DNA from: Candidatus Sphingomonas colombiensis | Lineage (GTDB): Bacteria > Pseudomonadota > Alphaproteobacteria > Sphingomonadales > Sphingomonadaceae | Reading direction: 5' to 3' | DNA length: 64,000 nt | NCBI GenBank assembly: GCA_029202845.1 | Contig: CP119315.1 | Coordinates: 2,449,001 to 2,513,000 of the forward strand | Part shown: piece by piece, positions 16,565-25,498 of the stretch | Layout of the letters: every line of letters begins with the position of its first letter | How positions within the stretch are numbered: position 1 is the stretch's first letter | Program-made: the position numbers and the translations under genes | The notes under the pieces: model-generated | What the model was told of the DNA's origin: nothing | Database searches by the model: none | The model's input: only the letters and a program-made list of their open reading frames with translations

Positions 16565-17128
16565 TTATTTCAGAAACGGCTTTCCTTCGCGCGCGACGAG
16601 CAGGTCATGCATGTCGGAGGCATGATCCTCCTCATCCGCCAAAATCTGTTCCAGCATCCGCCGGGTCGTCGGATCGTGATCGCTGAAATATTGGATGAGT
16701 TCCTGATAATGCTCAACGGCGATGCGCTCGGCGACAAGGTTTTGTCTCAGCATTTCAACCAGATCGCCACCATTGCCATATTCCGTGACGGAACGTGAGG
16801 CTAGGCCTTCGGGATTGAAATTGGGCACGCCGCCCAGCTGATCGATCCGCTCGGCGGCCATCATCATGTGGCGATTTTCGTCATCGGCGTGTTCGGTGAA
16901 CTCCGCCGCCACGCTTTTGCTGTCGATGCCGTCGGCGGTGATCGCGTGCATCCGATAACGCAGCACGCAAACCAATTCGGTCGCGACGACATTCTGCAGC
17001 AGCTCGATCGTTTTAGCGGGATCGCCCTTGTAGCTAGGCATGAGCGCGCCCTTGTCGAGCGCCTTTTTCGCGCGTGCGCGCAGCGTTTTTACATCGGTGA
17101 CGAAAGGGTCGGATTTCTTCGCGGCCAT
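16565..17128 (-). CDS. Ferritin-like (bacterioferritin/DPS-type) protein
   Basis: A 187-aa four-helix protein with a di-iron pattern: Glu in ATELVCVLRY (helix 1), EHADDENRHMM (helix 2), AERIAVEHYQ (helix 3) and ADEEDHASDMH (helix 4). This is the ferritin-like fold of bacterioferritin-related proteins, but without the haem Met position I can recognise, so iron storage or DNA-protection type function is open. A strong GGAGGAG ribosome site precedes the ATG. The N-terminal region (AAKKSDPFVTDVKTLRARAKK) is basic and could touch DNA. It lies immediately upstream of the CoA-transferase gene (91 nt). Confidence 0.85.
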   Translation of the reverse strand: MAAKKSDPFVTDVKTLRARAKKALDKGALMPSYKGDPAKTIELLQNVVATELVCVLRYRMHAITADGIDSKSVAAEFTEHADDENRHMMMAAERIDQLGGVPNFNPEGLASRSVTEYGNGGDLVEMLRQNLVAERIAVEHYQELIQYFSDHDPTTRRMLEQILADEEDHASDMHDLLVAREGKPFLK

Positions 17129-17219
17129 TCGCTCCTCCTTTTTTGAAAGGCATGTTTTTCATGGCCTCTCGCGGACTGACAACGACTGGCGGCAATGCGC
17201 GTTCCTGCCGAGGAGCAGG

Positions 17220-17918
17220 TCAGCGGATTTCGAAGTGTTGTTCGAGCGCGCCCGCCCCGATCGCGGTGATGGTGACGGCGCGGCTGGCCGGAGTCCGGCG
17301 GACCCACCCGCGATCGAGCAGCAGTGTGAACAGCGATCTGCCGACGGCGCCGGCGATGTGCGGCCGCCGCTCGCTCCAGTCCAGGCATGGCCGGCAAAAG
17401 GCGCGCTGACGGCCGGAGCGCCCGTCGCCCAGCTCAAGGCCGAGATGCTCCAGAAAAGCGATGCCCGTCGGGGTGATCGTAGCGGCCTCCGCGGTCCATT
17501 CGAGATAGCCCGAGCCGGCGAGAAAATCGGCGAGTTGCACCGCGACATCACCCGCGAGGTGATCGTAGCACTGGCGCGCGCGCCGCATCGCCTGTTCGGC
17601 CGGGCCGGAGCGGATCGGCCGGCTGCGCCGCGCGGCATCCACCACGCCGGCCACGCCCATCATGCTCTCGATCATCCGCGCGACCGCTGGCGAGGCGAGG
17701 CGGAAGTAGCGATGCCGCCCCTGCGCCACCATCGTCAGCAAGCCCCCATCGACCAATCGGGCAAGATGGCCGCTCGCGGTGGTGGGGGTGATGCCGGAAC
17801 CGCGCGCCAGCTCGCCGGCGGTCAGCGCGCGGCCATCCATCAGCGAGATCAGCATCGCGGTGCGCGCCGGTTCACCGATCAGTGCGCCGGTTTCCGCAAG
17901 TGAGGTGATGCTGCTCAT
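17220..17918 (-). CDS. ArsR-type winged-helix transcriptional regulator
   Basis: A 232-aa regulator with an N-terminal ArsR/HTH_20 domain: the helix-turn-helix is about 36-58 (TAGELARGSGITPTTASGHLARL) followed by the wing VAQGRHRYFRL. The C-terminal ~130 residues are longer than a plain ArsR protein and contain a CRPCLDWSERRPHI segment with two Cys that could sense metal or redox state. The start at 17918 is chosen because it begins just before the domain; upstream codons to 18038 would run into the divergent gene's promoter. It likely controls the divergent NIPSNAP/PEP-mutase genes; inferred from position. Confidence 0.85.
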   Translation of the reverse strand: MSSITSLAETGALIGEPARTAMLISLMDGRALTAGELARGSGITPTTASGHLARLVDGGLLTMVAQGRHRYFRLASPAVARMIESMMGVAGVVDAARRSRPIRSGPAEQAMRRARQCYDHLAGDVAVQLADFLAGSGYLEWTAEAATITPTGIAFLEHLGLELGDGRSGRQRAFCRPCLDWSERRPHIAGAVGRSLFTLLLDRGWVRRTPASRAVTITAIGAGALEQHFEIR

Positions 17919-18021
17919 GCGGGGAGCATAGCGGAAATGCCCTGCCATTGCTTCGGGCGCGCCCGAAACGTCCGCGCGCCAATCGCGATAGATTGTGGCG
18001 TTCCAAGACGGGAGCCAGATC

Positions 18022-18330
18022 ATGATCACCTGCATCATCCGCTATGAAATCGATCCCTACAAATTGCCCGCGTTCGAGGAATATGCGCGTAATTGGGGGC
18101 AGGTGATCCCGCGCTGCGGCGCTGATCTCATCGGCTATTTCGCGCCGCATGAAGGCACCGCGACGACCGCTTACGGGATTTATTCGATCGCCGATCTCGC
18201 TGCCTATGAAGCCTATCGCGCGCGCCTCAAGGCAGACCCTCTCGGTCGGGAGAATTTTGCGCTAAGTTCGCGCGAGCGGTTCATCCGGCGCGAGGAGCGA
18301 CAGTTTTTCAGACTGGCGTCGGGCGATTGA
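18022..18330 (+). CDS. NIPSNAP family protein
   Basis: A 102-aa ferredoxin-like (dimeric alpha/beta barrel) protein: it opens MITCIIRYEIDPYKLPAFEEYARNW and carries WGQVIPRCGADLIGYF, the standard NIPSNAP pattern. Catalytic residues are not defined for the family; related domains occur in monooxygenase-like and isomerase-like proteins. It is divergent from the ArsR regulator by 103 bp and 33 nt upstream of the PEP-mutase-like gene, so an operon of the two is likely. The function is not known. Confidence 0.85.
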   Translation: MITCIIRYEIDPYKLPAFEEYARNWGQVIPRCGADLIGYFAPHEGTATTAYGIYSIADLAAYEAYRARLKADPLGRENFALSSRERFIRREERQFFRLASGD

Positions 18331-18363
18331 GCGAAAAAGGGCAGGGGCAAAGGAGAGACAGGC

Positions 18364-19113
18364 ATGCCGACGATCGCCGAAAAACGTGCCACGTTCCGCA
18401 CATTGCATGAGAGCGGCTTTTTCATCATCCCCAATGCGTGGGACGCGGGCAGCGCGGTTCGTCTGGCCGCGCTCGGGTTCAAGGCGATTGCATCGACCAG
18501 CGCAGGGGCCGCATGGGCGGCGGGCAAGAACGACGGAGAGCTGGGGCGCGACGCCGTGCTCGCGCACCTGAAAATGCTCGTCGATGCGACCGCTCTGCCG
18601 GTCAACGCCGATTTCGAAAATGGTTTCGCGGACAGCCCGGCGGAGGTCGCCGCCAATGTCGGCATGGCGGTGGCGACGGGTGTTGCGGGGATCTCGATCG
18701 AGGATTGGTCCGGCCATGCGATGTATGACCTGCCGTTGGCGGTGGAGCGCATCGGGGCCGCGCGCGCGGCGATCGATGCCGTCGATTCCAGTGTGATGCT
18801 GATCGGGCGCAACGAGAATTTCCGCGTGCCGGGCATGCCGGTTGCGGAAAGCATCGCCCGCGCGGTCGCTTATGCCGAAGCCGGGGCGGATTGCCTGTTC
18901 GTGCCGTTCATTCTTGATCGGGGCGCGATTGCCGAACTGGTCGCGGCGGTTGCGCCCAAGCCGGTGAGCGTCGTCGTCAATGAATATGATGATGGCATCA
19001 GCGCGTTCGCGGCGCTCGGCGTCCGGCGATGCAGCGTGGGGGGCAGTCTCGCGCATCGGGTGTGGGCGGCGTTCGACTCCGCCGCCAGAACGCTGAAGGA
19101 CTGTGAGCCATAA
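18364..19113 (+). CDS. Isocitrate lyase/PEP mutase family protein
   Basis: A 249-aa TIM-barrel enzyme of the ICL/PEPM superfamily. Visible motifs are the N-terminal FFIIPNAWDAGSA, the metal loop NADFENGF at about 79-86, and GISIEDWSG; the lid Cys loop of true isocitrate lyase (KKCGH) is absent. That places it with the small phosphonopyruvate hydrolase / methylisocitrate-lyase-like group acting on short oxo-acids. A good ribosome site AAAGGAGA precedes the ATG. It lies 33 nt behind the NIPSNAP gene, and the ArsR regulator upstream may control both. The actual substrate is unknown. Confidence 0.85.
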   Translation: MPTIAEKRATFRTLHESGFFIIPNAWDAGSAVRLAALGFKAIASTSAGAAWAAGKNDGELGRDAVLAHLKMLVDATALPVNADFENGFADSPAEVAANVGMAVATGVAGISIEDWSGHAMYDLPLAVERIGAARAAIDAVDSSVMLIGRNENFRVPGMPVAESIARAVAYAEAGADCLFVPFILDRGAIAELVAAVAPKPVSVVVNEYDDGISAFAALGVRRCSVGGSLAHRVWAAFDSAARTLKDCEP

Positions 19114-19302
19114 CGCGCGGGCGCTTCCGCGAAAGGGGGCTGATAGGAAAGGAGCCGCGCGAGCCTTCTGCATCGCGGACTTCTTTTTCAACGCGATGCG
19201 TTGCGTCGAATGAGCGTCATAAGCGCGGCTGAAATGCCGTCACGAGGCATTGCGGCGGCACCAGACCAATGCCCGAAGCCGCGCTTACCTCAAACCGTCG
19301 CC

Positions 19303-19569
19303 TCAGATGCGGCGATGCTTCCCGCCGTAGCGATGGCCGATATATTTGCCCAGGCGCTCCATCTCGCTGGCGGCGGCGGTTGCGCCCTCCACGCAGCATG
19401 GCAACGGGTCTTGCGCATGAGAAGTCGCGCGGGTTTGCACCTTGTCGCACAATTCCTCGATATCCGCCCGCGTCAGCAGGTTTTTTTCACGCAGCAGGCA
19501 AAGCAGGCTCTGCAAAATCACCAAACTCTTATCGCTGGACTCACTCGCGATAAGTTCAATTCTGTCCAT
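19303..19569 (-). CDS. Small conserved-looking hypothetical protein, 88 aa
   Basis: I do not recognise this protein. It is supported by a strong ribosome site (AAGGAGAGGCGG directly before the ATG) and by a balanced composition unlike the Arg/Ala-rich shadow frames around it. It is predicted helical, with a hydrophobic segment VILQSLLCLLREK, an acidic helix TRADIEELCDKVQT, a CC pair and a basic end GKHRRI. No signal peptide. It is 69 nt downstream of the RND outer-membrane gene on the same strand and may be read through from that operon. Confidence 0.65.
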   Translation of the reverse strand: MDRIELIASESSDKSLVILQSLLCLLREKNLLTRADIEELCDKVQTRATSHAQDPLPCCVEGATAAASEMERLGKYIGHRYGGKHRRI

Positions 19570-19638
19570 TCCGCCTCTCCTTTTATGGGGAGGAGGATAT
19601 GCTCGTTGCGCAAAAAGGCAAGCGACTGACTTAATCTT

Positions 19639-21060
19639 TCAATCCAGCCCCCCGCCGAGCGCGCGGTACAGCTCCACGAGATTGCTCGCGCGGGCGAGCC
19701 GGGTGGTCTGAAGCTGCTGTTGCGCGGCATAGGCCGTGCGCTGCGCATCGAGCGTGGTCAGGAAGGAATCGATCCCCGCGCGATACCGCGCGTCGGACAG
19801 GCGCGCCGCGACTTGCGCCGCCGTGACGCGGGCGTCCTGCGCAGCAACCTGCTCCCCAATCGTGCCGCGTGTCGCGAGCGCATCGGCGACCTCGCGAAAC
19901 GCGGTCTGGATCGATTTCTCGTAAGTCGCCACCGCCGCCTGCTGCGATGCCTTGGCGTATGCGAGGTTCCCCGCGTTGCGCCCGCCATCGAACAGCGGAA
20001 GCGACGCGGCCGGCGTGCCGGTGTAGGTGAAGCTGCCGCCGGCGAACAAGCCGGACAGCGCGGTGGAGATCGTCCCGATCGTCGCGGTAAGCGAGATTGT
20101 GGGGAAGAAGGCTGCGCGCGCCGCGCCGATATTGGCGTTCTGCGCGATCAACTGATGCTCCGCCTGCAACACATCGGGGCGTCGCAAAAGCACCTGCGAC
20201 GAGACGTTGGCCGGCAGTGCGTCCAGCGTGACCTGCCCCTGATCCAGCCCGGCCGGCAATTGCTCGGCGGCGACGGTCGTACCGGCGAGCAGGTTGAGCG
20301 CGTTCTGATCCTGCGCGATCCGGGTGCGCAGCACCGCGATATCGTTGCGCGCGCCCTGATAGCTCGTTTCCGCCTGCCGTGCGGCCAGCTCGGAAGCGAC
20401 GCCGATGCGGAATTGCGCGCGGGTCAGCTCCAGTGTTTGCTCGAACGTTTTGAGCGTCTGTTCCGCCAGCGCGAGCTGATCGCGATCGGAGGCGAGCGTC
20501 AGCCATGCGGTGGCGATTTCCGCGATCAGGCTGATGCGCGTCGATCGCTGGGCTTCCTCGCTGGCGAAATAGCGTTCCTGCGCCGCTCGGCTCAGGTTGC
20601 GGACCCGGCCGAACAGGTCCAGCTCGAACGAAGAGAAACCGGCCGACACCGTATAGGCCGAGATATCGGGCGATACGCCGGTCGACGCGCCGCCGCTCAG
20701 CGCCGCGACATTGTTGGTATAGGTCGCGCCGGCGTTCACTCCGGTGGAGGGAACCAGATCGGCCCGCTGCACGCGATATTGCGCGCGTGCCTGCAACACA
20801 TTGGCCGCCGCGACACGCAGGTCGCGATTGTTGGCGAGCCCGGTCTCGATCACCTGGCGCAGCCGCGCGTCGGTGAAGAAATCGCGCCACCCGACCTTGG
20901 TGATGTCCGGCGCGTCGGTCGCCGCTGCCGGATACGGCCCGCCCTGTGGCAATTCCGCCGGCACCGCGCCGACTGGCCGAACATATTTCGGGGCGAGGTT
21001 ACACGCCGAGAGCGCGGTCGCGCAGGCGAGAAGGGCAACGATATTATGGCGGCGGTTCAC
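19639..21060 (-). CDS. RND efflux outer-membrane lipoprotein (OprM/NodT family)
   Basis: A 473-aa outer-membrane factor with a lipoprotein signal (lipobox LSAC, lipid-bearing Cys at residue 20, then NLAPKYVRP, which is the family's typical start). Two OEP repeats follow, with the characteristic LLRRPDVLQAEHQL and GIDSFLTTLDAQRT segments. As a trimer it forms the periplasm-spanning exit duct for the RND pump encoded just upstream. Its ATG overlaps the pump stop by 4 nt (ATGA), indicating translational coupling. Substrates are not predictable. Confidence 0.94.
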   Translation of the reverse strand: MNRRHNIVALLACATALSACNLAPKYVRPVGAVPAELPQGGPYPAAATDAPDITKVGWRDFFTDARLRQVIETGLANNRDLRVAAANVLQARAQYRVQRADLVPSTGVNAGATYTNNVAALSGGASTGVSPDISAYTVSAGFSSFELDLFGRVRNLSRAAQERYFASEEAQRSTRISLIAEIATAWLTLASDRDQLALAEQTLKTFEQTLELTRAQFRIGVASELAARQAETSYQGARNDIAVLRTRIAQDQNALNLLAGTTVAAEQLPAGLDQGQVTLDALPANVSSQVLLRRPDVLQAEHQLIAQNANIGAARAAFFPTISLTATIGTISTALSGLFAGGSFTYTGTPAASLPLFDGGRNAGNLAYAKASQQAAVATYEKSIQTAFREVADALATRGTIGEQVAAQDARVTAAQVAARLSDARYRAGIDSFLTTLDAQRTAYAAQQQLQTTRLARASNLVELYRALGGGLD

Positions 21061-24000
21061 GCGGAAACTCCCTGCGGCGCGGTGCCGGCATCCGGCTCGG
21101 CATGATTGTCGCGGTGGCCGAACATCCGCAGCACGACGACGAAGAACATCGGGACGAAGAAGATCGCCAGTACCGTGGCGGACAGCATGCCGCCGACCAC
21201 CGATCGGCCGATCGCATTCTGCCCACCGGCGCCCGCGCCGGTGGTGATCGCCAGTGGCATCACGCCGAACACGAAGGCGAAGCTGGTCATCAGGATCGGG
21301 CGCAGCCGCAGCTTCGCGGCTTCGATCGCGGCGTCGAACGGGCGCATCCCCTCCGCGATCCGCTCCTCGGCGAATTCCACGATCAGGATCGCGTTCTTCG
21401 CCGACACGCCGATCGTGGTGATCAGGCCGACCTGAAGATAGATGTCATTGTTCAGCCCCGTCAGTGTCGCCGCCAGCAACGCGCCGACGACACCCAGCGG
21501 CACCACCAGGATGACCGAGACCGGCACCGACCAGCTTTCGTAAAGGGCGGCAAGGCACAGGAACACGATCAGTAGCGAGAGAGCATAAAGGGCAGGTGCC
21601 TGCCCGCTCGACAGACGCTCCTCATAGGAAAGCCCGGTCCATTCGAGGGTGGTGCCCGGCGGCAGCTTTGCCTGCATCTCCTCCATCGCCTGCATCGCGG
21701 TGCCGGTGCTGACGCCGGGGCCAGCGCCGCCCTGAATCTCCATCGCCGACTGGCCGTTATAGCGCGTGAGCTGCACCGGCCCCTTGGCCCATTCGAGCGT
21801 CGAGAAAGCGCTGAACGGCACCATCTGACCGCCCGAACCACGGACGTAGAAACTGGCGAGATCCTCCGGCCGGACGCGATAGGGCTCGTCCGCCTGAATA
21901 TAGACGCGCTTCACGCGCCCGCGATCGACGAAGTCGTTGATATAGGCGCCGCCCCAGGCAGTCGAAATCGTCGAGTTGATCGACGCGAGATCGAGCCCCA
22001 GCGCGCGCGCCTTGTCCTGATCGACGTTGATGTTGAGCTGCGGCGCATCCTCCAGGTTCACCGGGCGGGCCTGCGAGACGCGTTTGTCCTGCGCCGCCAT
22101 GCCGAGCAGCATGTTGCGCGCCTCCGTCAGCTTTTCGTGCCCGATATTGCCGGTATCGACGAGTTGCATGTCGAAGCCGGTGGCATTGCCGAGCTGGGCC
22201 ACGGCCGGCGGCACCAGCGCGAAGATCATGCCGTCCTTATATTGCGAAAAGGCCTTGCTCGCGCGGGCGGCAAGCGCCTGCACCTTGTTGTCGGCACCGG
22301 GGCGCTCGTCCCAGGGCTTCAGGCTGACGAAGGCGAGGCCGGCATTCTGGCCCTGCCCGGCGAAGCTGAAGCCGTTGATCGTGAACACCGCCTCCACAGA
22401 CTTTTCGCTGAGGAAGTGGCTGCGGACCAGCTCCAGCCCCTTTTCGGTTCGTGTGGTTGTCGCGCCCGACGGCCCCTGAACCAGCGCGATCAGCGCGCCC
22501 TGATCCTCATCCGGCAGGAACGCGCTCGGCAAGCGCACGAACAGCAGCGCCATGCCGATGACGATCAGCAGATAGACCAGAATCGAACGCTTCCAGTTCC
22601 GCGTCGTGCTTCGCACGCCCTTTTCATAGCGCGCACGCCCGTTATCGAAAGTGCGGTTGAACCAGCGGAAGAAGCGCGCGAGCAGGCCATCGCCCTCATG
22701 CTTGGTCGGATCGTGCGGCCTCAGCAGCGTTGCGCAGAGCGCGGGCGTCAGGATGAGCGCGACCGCGACGGAGAGGACCATCGCCGAGACGATCGTGATC
22801 GAGAACTGGCGATAGATAACCCCGGTGGAGCCACCGAAGAACGCCATCGGCAGGAACACTGCGGACAACACCATGCCGATGCCGATCAGCGCGCCGCTGA
22901 TCTCGTCCATCGATTTGCGTGCCGCGTCGCGCGGATGCAGCCCCTCATCGACGATCAATCGTTCGACATTCTCCACCACGACGATCGCGTCGTCGACCAG
23001 CAAGCCGATCGCCAGCACCATCCCGAACAATGTGAGCGTGTTGATGGTGAACCCGGCCACCGCCATCACCCCGAACGTGCCGAGCAGCACCACCGGCACC
23101 GCGATCGTCGGGATCAGGGTCGCGCGCCAGTTCTGCAGGAACAGGAACATGACGAGGAAGACGAGAACCACCGCCTCGAACAGGGTGTGGACGACCTGTT
23201 TCACCGACAGCCGCACGAACGGCGTCGTATCGTAAGGATAGGAGACGCGAACGTCGGCGGGCAGCCCCTTGGCGATTTCCTCGACGCGCGCCTTCACGGC
23301 CTCCACCGTGGCGAGCGCATTGGCGCCCGACGCCAGCTTTACGCCAAAACCAGATGCGGGCTGGCCGTTGTAGCGTGTGTCGAAACCGTAATTCTCCGCG
23401 CCCAATTCAGTGCGCGCGACGTCTGACAGGCGCACGACAGAACCGTCCGGGCCGTTCTTCAGCCGGATCGCGCCGAACTGCTGGGGCGTCTGGAGGCGGG
23501 ACTGCACCGATACGGTGGCGTTGAGCATCTGCTCCTTCGGCGCGGGCTGCGCACCGATCTGCCCGGCGGAAACCTGCGCGTTCTGCGCCCGCACCGCCGT
23601 CATCACATCCGCGATGGTAAGCTGATAGGCATTGAGTTTCGGCGGATCGACCCAGATGCGCATCGCATATTGCGCGCCGAACACCTGAATCTCGCCGACC
23701 CCGCTGATCCGGCTGACCGGATCCTGAAGCCGCGACACCACCATATCGGCAAGGTCGGTGGCGCTGTGCGATCCGTCCTTCGAATAGAGGCCGACGATAA
23801 CGAGGAAGCTCGCCGCCGACTTCTGCACCTGCAAGCCCTGTTGCTGCACTTCCTGCGGGAGCAGGGGGGTCGCGGCCTGAAGTTTGTTCTGGACCTGGAC
23901 CTGCGCGATATCAGGATTGGTGCCCTGTTCGAACGTCAGCGTGATCGTCACCATCCCTGCAGAGGAGGATGAGGACGAGAAATAGCGCAGGTGGTCGATG

Positions 24001-24212
24001 CCCTTGAGCTGCTGCTCGATGACCTGGGTGGTCGTTCGTTCCAGCGTTTCGGCATCGGCGCCGGGATAGACGGCGGCGATCGACACCGTCGGCGGCGCGA
24101 TCTCCGGGAATTGCGCCACCGGCAGCGTTCGGATCGCGAGCGCGCCGGCGAGCATCATGATGATCGCGATGACCCATGCGAAGATCGGGCGATCGATGAA
24201 ATAGCGGGACAT
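21057..24212 (-). CDS. RND multidrug efflux permease (HAE1 / AcrB type)
   Basis: A 1051-aa inner-membrane proton antiporter of the hydrophobe/amphiphile efflux-1 family. It opens MSRYFIDRPIFAWVIAI, carries the paired proton-relay Asp residues in GLLVDDAIVVVENVER (TM4) and the matching Lys region of TM10, and has the family's FFVVVLR C-terminus. It pumps drugs, detergents or plant phenolics from the periplasm outward. It starts 6 nt after the adaptor stop and overlaps the outer-membrane gene by 4 nt. Regulation is probably by the divergent TetR protein through the palindrome at 25409-25432. Confidence 0.96.
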   Translation of the reverse strand: MSRYFIDRPIFAWVIAIIMMLAGALAIRTLPVAQFPEIAPPTVSIAAVYPGADAETLERTTTQVIEQQLKGIDHLRYFSSSSSSAGMVTITLTFEQGTNPDIAQVQVQNKLQAATPLLPQEVQQQGLQVQKSAASFLVIVGLYSKDGSHSATDLADMVVSRLQDPVSRISGVGEIQVFGAQYAMRIWVDPPKLNAYQLTIADVMTAVRAQNAQVSAGQIGAQPAPKEQMLNATVSVQSRLQTPQQFGAIRLKNGPDGSVVRLSDVARTELGAENYGFDTRYNGQPASGFGVKLASGANALATVEAVKARVEEIAKGLPADVRVSYPYDTTPFVRLSVKQVVHTLFEAVVLVFLVMFLFLQNWRATLIPTIAVPVVLLGTFGVMAVAGFTINTLTLFGMVLAIGLLVDDAIVVVENVERLIVDEGLHPRDAARKSMDEISGALIGIGMVLSAVFLPMAFFGGSTGVIYRQFSITIVSAMVLSVAVALILTPALCATLLRPHDPTKHEGDGLLARFFRWFNRTFDNGRARYEKGVRSTTRNWKRSILVYLLIVIGMALLFVRLPSAFLPDEDQGALIALVQGPSGATTTRTEKGLELVRSHFLSEKSVEAVFTINGFSFAGQGQNAGLAFVSLKPWDERPGADNKVQALAARASKAFSQYKDGMIFALVPPAVAQLGNATGFDMQLVDTGNIGHEKLTEARNMLLGMAAQDKRVSQARPVNLEDAPQLNINVDQDKARALGLDLASINSTISTAWGGAYINDFVDRGRVKRVYIQADEPYRVRPEDLASFYVRGSGGQMVPFSAFSTLEWAKGPVQLTRYNGQSAMEIQGGAGPGVSTGTAMQAMEEMQAKLPPGTTLEWTGLSYEERLSSGQAPALYALSLLIVFLCLAALYESWSVPVSVILVVPLGVVGALLAATLTGLNNDIYLQVGLITTIGVSAKNAILIVEFAEERIAEGMRPFDAAIEAAKLRLRPILMTSFAFVFGVMPLAITTGAGAGGQNAIGRSVVGGMLSATVLAIFFVPMFFVVVLRMFGHRDNHAEPDAGTAPQGVSA

Positions 24213-24218
24213 ATGGGC

Positions 24219-25382
24219 TTACTTCGCCTGTGCCTGCGCGGCGGCCTTTGGCGCCGCCGCGTCGTCTTTGGGTGAATAGGCCACTGCTTTCACCGGCATG
24301 CCGGGCCGCAGCATCATGCCGCCTTCGACCACCACTCGCTCGCCTTCCTTCAGGCCGCCGGTGACCAGCCATGAATCGCCGACCGTCCGCGCCGTCTCGA
24401 TCACGCGCTGCTCGACCTTGTTGTCCTTGCCGACGACCATGACGGTCGGGTGTCCGCGCTCGTCCCGGCTGACGGTGCGCTGCGGGACGAGCAGCCCCTG
24501 CGCCTGCGTTCCCTCGACCAGTTGCCCGCGGACGTACATCCCGGGCAGCAGCAGGCCGTGCGGATTGGCGAAGCGGATGCGGATCGCCTGACTGCCCGTC
24601 GTCGGGTCGACCGACACATCGGTGAACTTCAGCTCGCCTTCGATCGGATAGGTGGTGCCATCCTCCAGCTTCAGCTGCACGCGCGCTGCGCCGCCCTCGC
24701 GAGACAATTGCCCCGCCATGATCTGCTGGCGCAGCTTGAGCACTTCCGCGCTCGATTGCTGCACGTCGACATAGATCGGATCGAGCCGCTGGATCGTCGC
24801 CAGCGCATTCGCCTGCGACGCGGTGACCAGCGCGCCGGTGGTGAAATCCGAACGCCCGATCCGCCCCGAGATCGGCGCGCGGATCGTGGTGCGCCCAAGA
24901 TCGATCCGAGCCGAGTTCAGCGCGGCCTGTTGCGCGGACACATCGGCACGCGCCTGCGCCGCCTGCGTCACCGCATTGTCGTAATCCTGCCGGGCGACCG
25001 CGTTGATCTTGATCAGCTCGTCATAACGCCGCGCGAGCGCGCTGGTGGAGGCGATCGCCGCCTTGGCCCGCGCCAGCGCGGCAGCCGCGCTCGCCTCGCT
25101 CGCTTTGTAGGGCTGGGGATCGATCCGATAGAGCGGCTGGCCCTGACGAACCGAATCGCCCTCCTCGAACAGGCGCGCGAGGATCAGGCCATTGACCTGT
25201 GGGCGGACCTCCGACGTCTCATAGGCCACCGTGCGGCCCGGCAGTTCGGTCGTCAGGGTGACCGGCTGCGACCGCACGGTCACGACGCTGACCTGCATCG
25301 GCCCCTGCTGCGCAGGGGGAGCCCCCGAGCCACAGGCCGACAGCAGCAGAGCGACCGCGATTGCCGACGCAAACTTTGTCAT
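24219..25382 (-). CDS. RND efflux periplasmic adaptor lipoprotein (AcrA/MexA type)
   Basis: A 387-aa membrane-fusion protein. Lipobox LLSAC with Cys17; then barrel-sandwich halves, an alpha-helical hairpin (ASAAAALARAKAAIASTSALARRYDELIKIN region, about 97-165) and the lipoyl half IRAPISGRIGRSDFTTGALV. The family signature GLILARLFEEGDSVRQGQPLYRIDP is at about 64-88. It links the inner-membrane pump to the outer-membrane duct. First gene of the efflux operon, 26 bp from the operator palindrome. Confidence 0.95.
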   Translation of the reverse strand: MTKFASAIAVALLLSACGSGAPPAQQGPMQVSVVTVRSQPVTLTTELPGRTVAYETSEVRPQVNGLILARLFEEGDSVRQGQPLYRIDPQPYKASEASAAAALARAKAAIASTSALARRYDELIKINAVARQDYDNAVTQAAQARADVSAQQAALNSARIDLGRTTIRAPISGRIGRSDFTTGALVTASQANALATIQRLDPIYVDVQQSSAEVLKLRQQIMAGQLSREGGAARVQLKLEDGTTYPIEGELKFTDVSVDPTTGSQAIRIRFANPHGLLLPGMYVRGQLVEGTQAQGLLVPQRTVSRDERGHPTVMVVGKDNKVEQRVIETARTVGDSWLVTGGLKEGERVVVEGGMMLRPGMPVKAVAYSPKDDAAAPKAAAQAQAK

Positions 25383-25408
25383 GAAAGTCCCCAGATTTTA
25401 TGCTACTT

Positions 25409-25432
25409 TCGTGAGTGAACGTTCACTCACGA
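25409..25432. promoter_or_regulatory. 24-bp perfect palindrome, probable TetR operator of the efflux operon
   Basis: The half-site TCGTGAGTGAAC is followed by its exact reverse complement, centred between 25420 and 25421. It lies between the divergent efflux operon and tetR gene. The core resembles known AcrR/TtgR-type operators (GTGAATGTTCAC-like), so a dimer, or pair of dimers, of the 25499 regulator likely binds here and controls both directions. Confidence 0.85.
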
Positions 25433-25498
25433 TTTCACGCGAACTACGCCTGCCCAAAACCATGAGCAAGCGATAAAGGTTCGAGACGGAGAATTTTT

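Noticed and set aside
22137..23426. 429-codon plus-strand frame opposite the RND permease
   Set aside because: Dominated by Arg, His, Asp and Gln repeats, a typical reverse frame of membrane protein codons.
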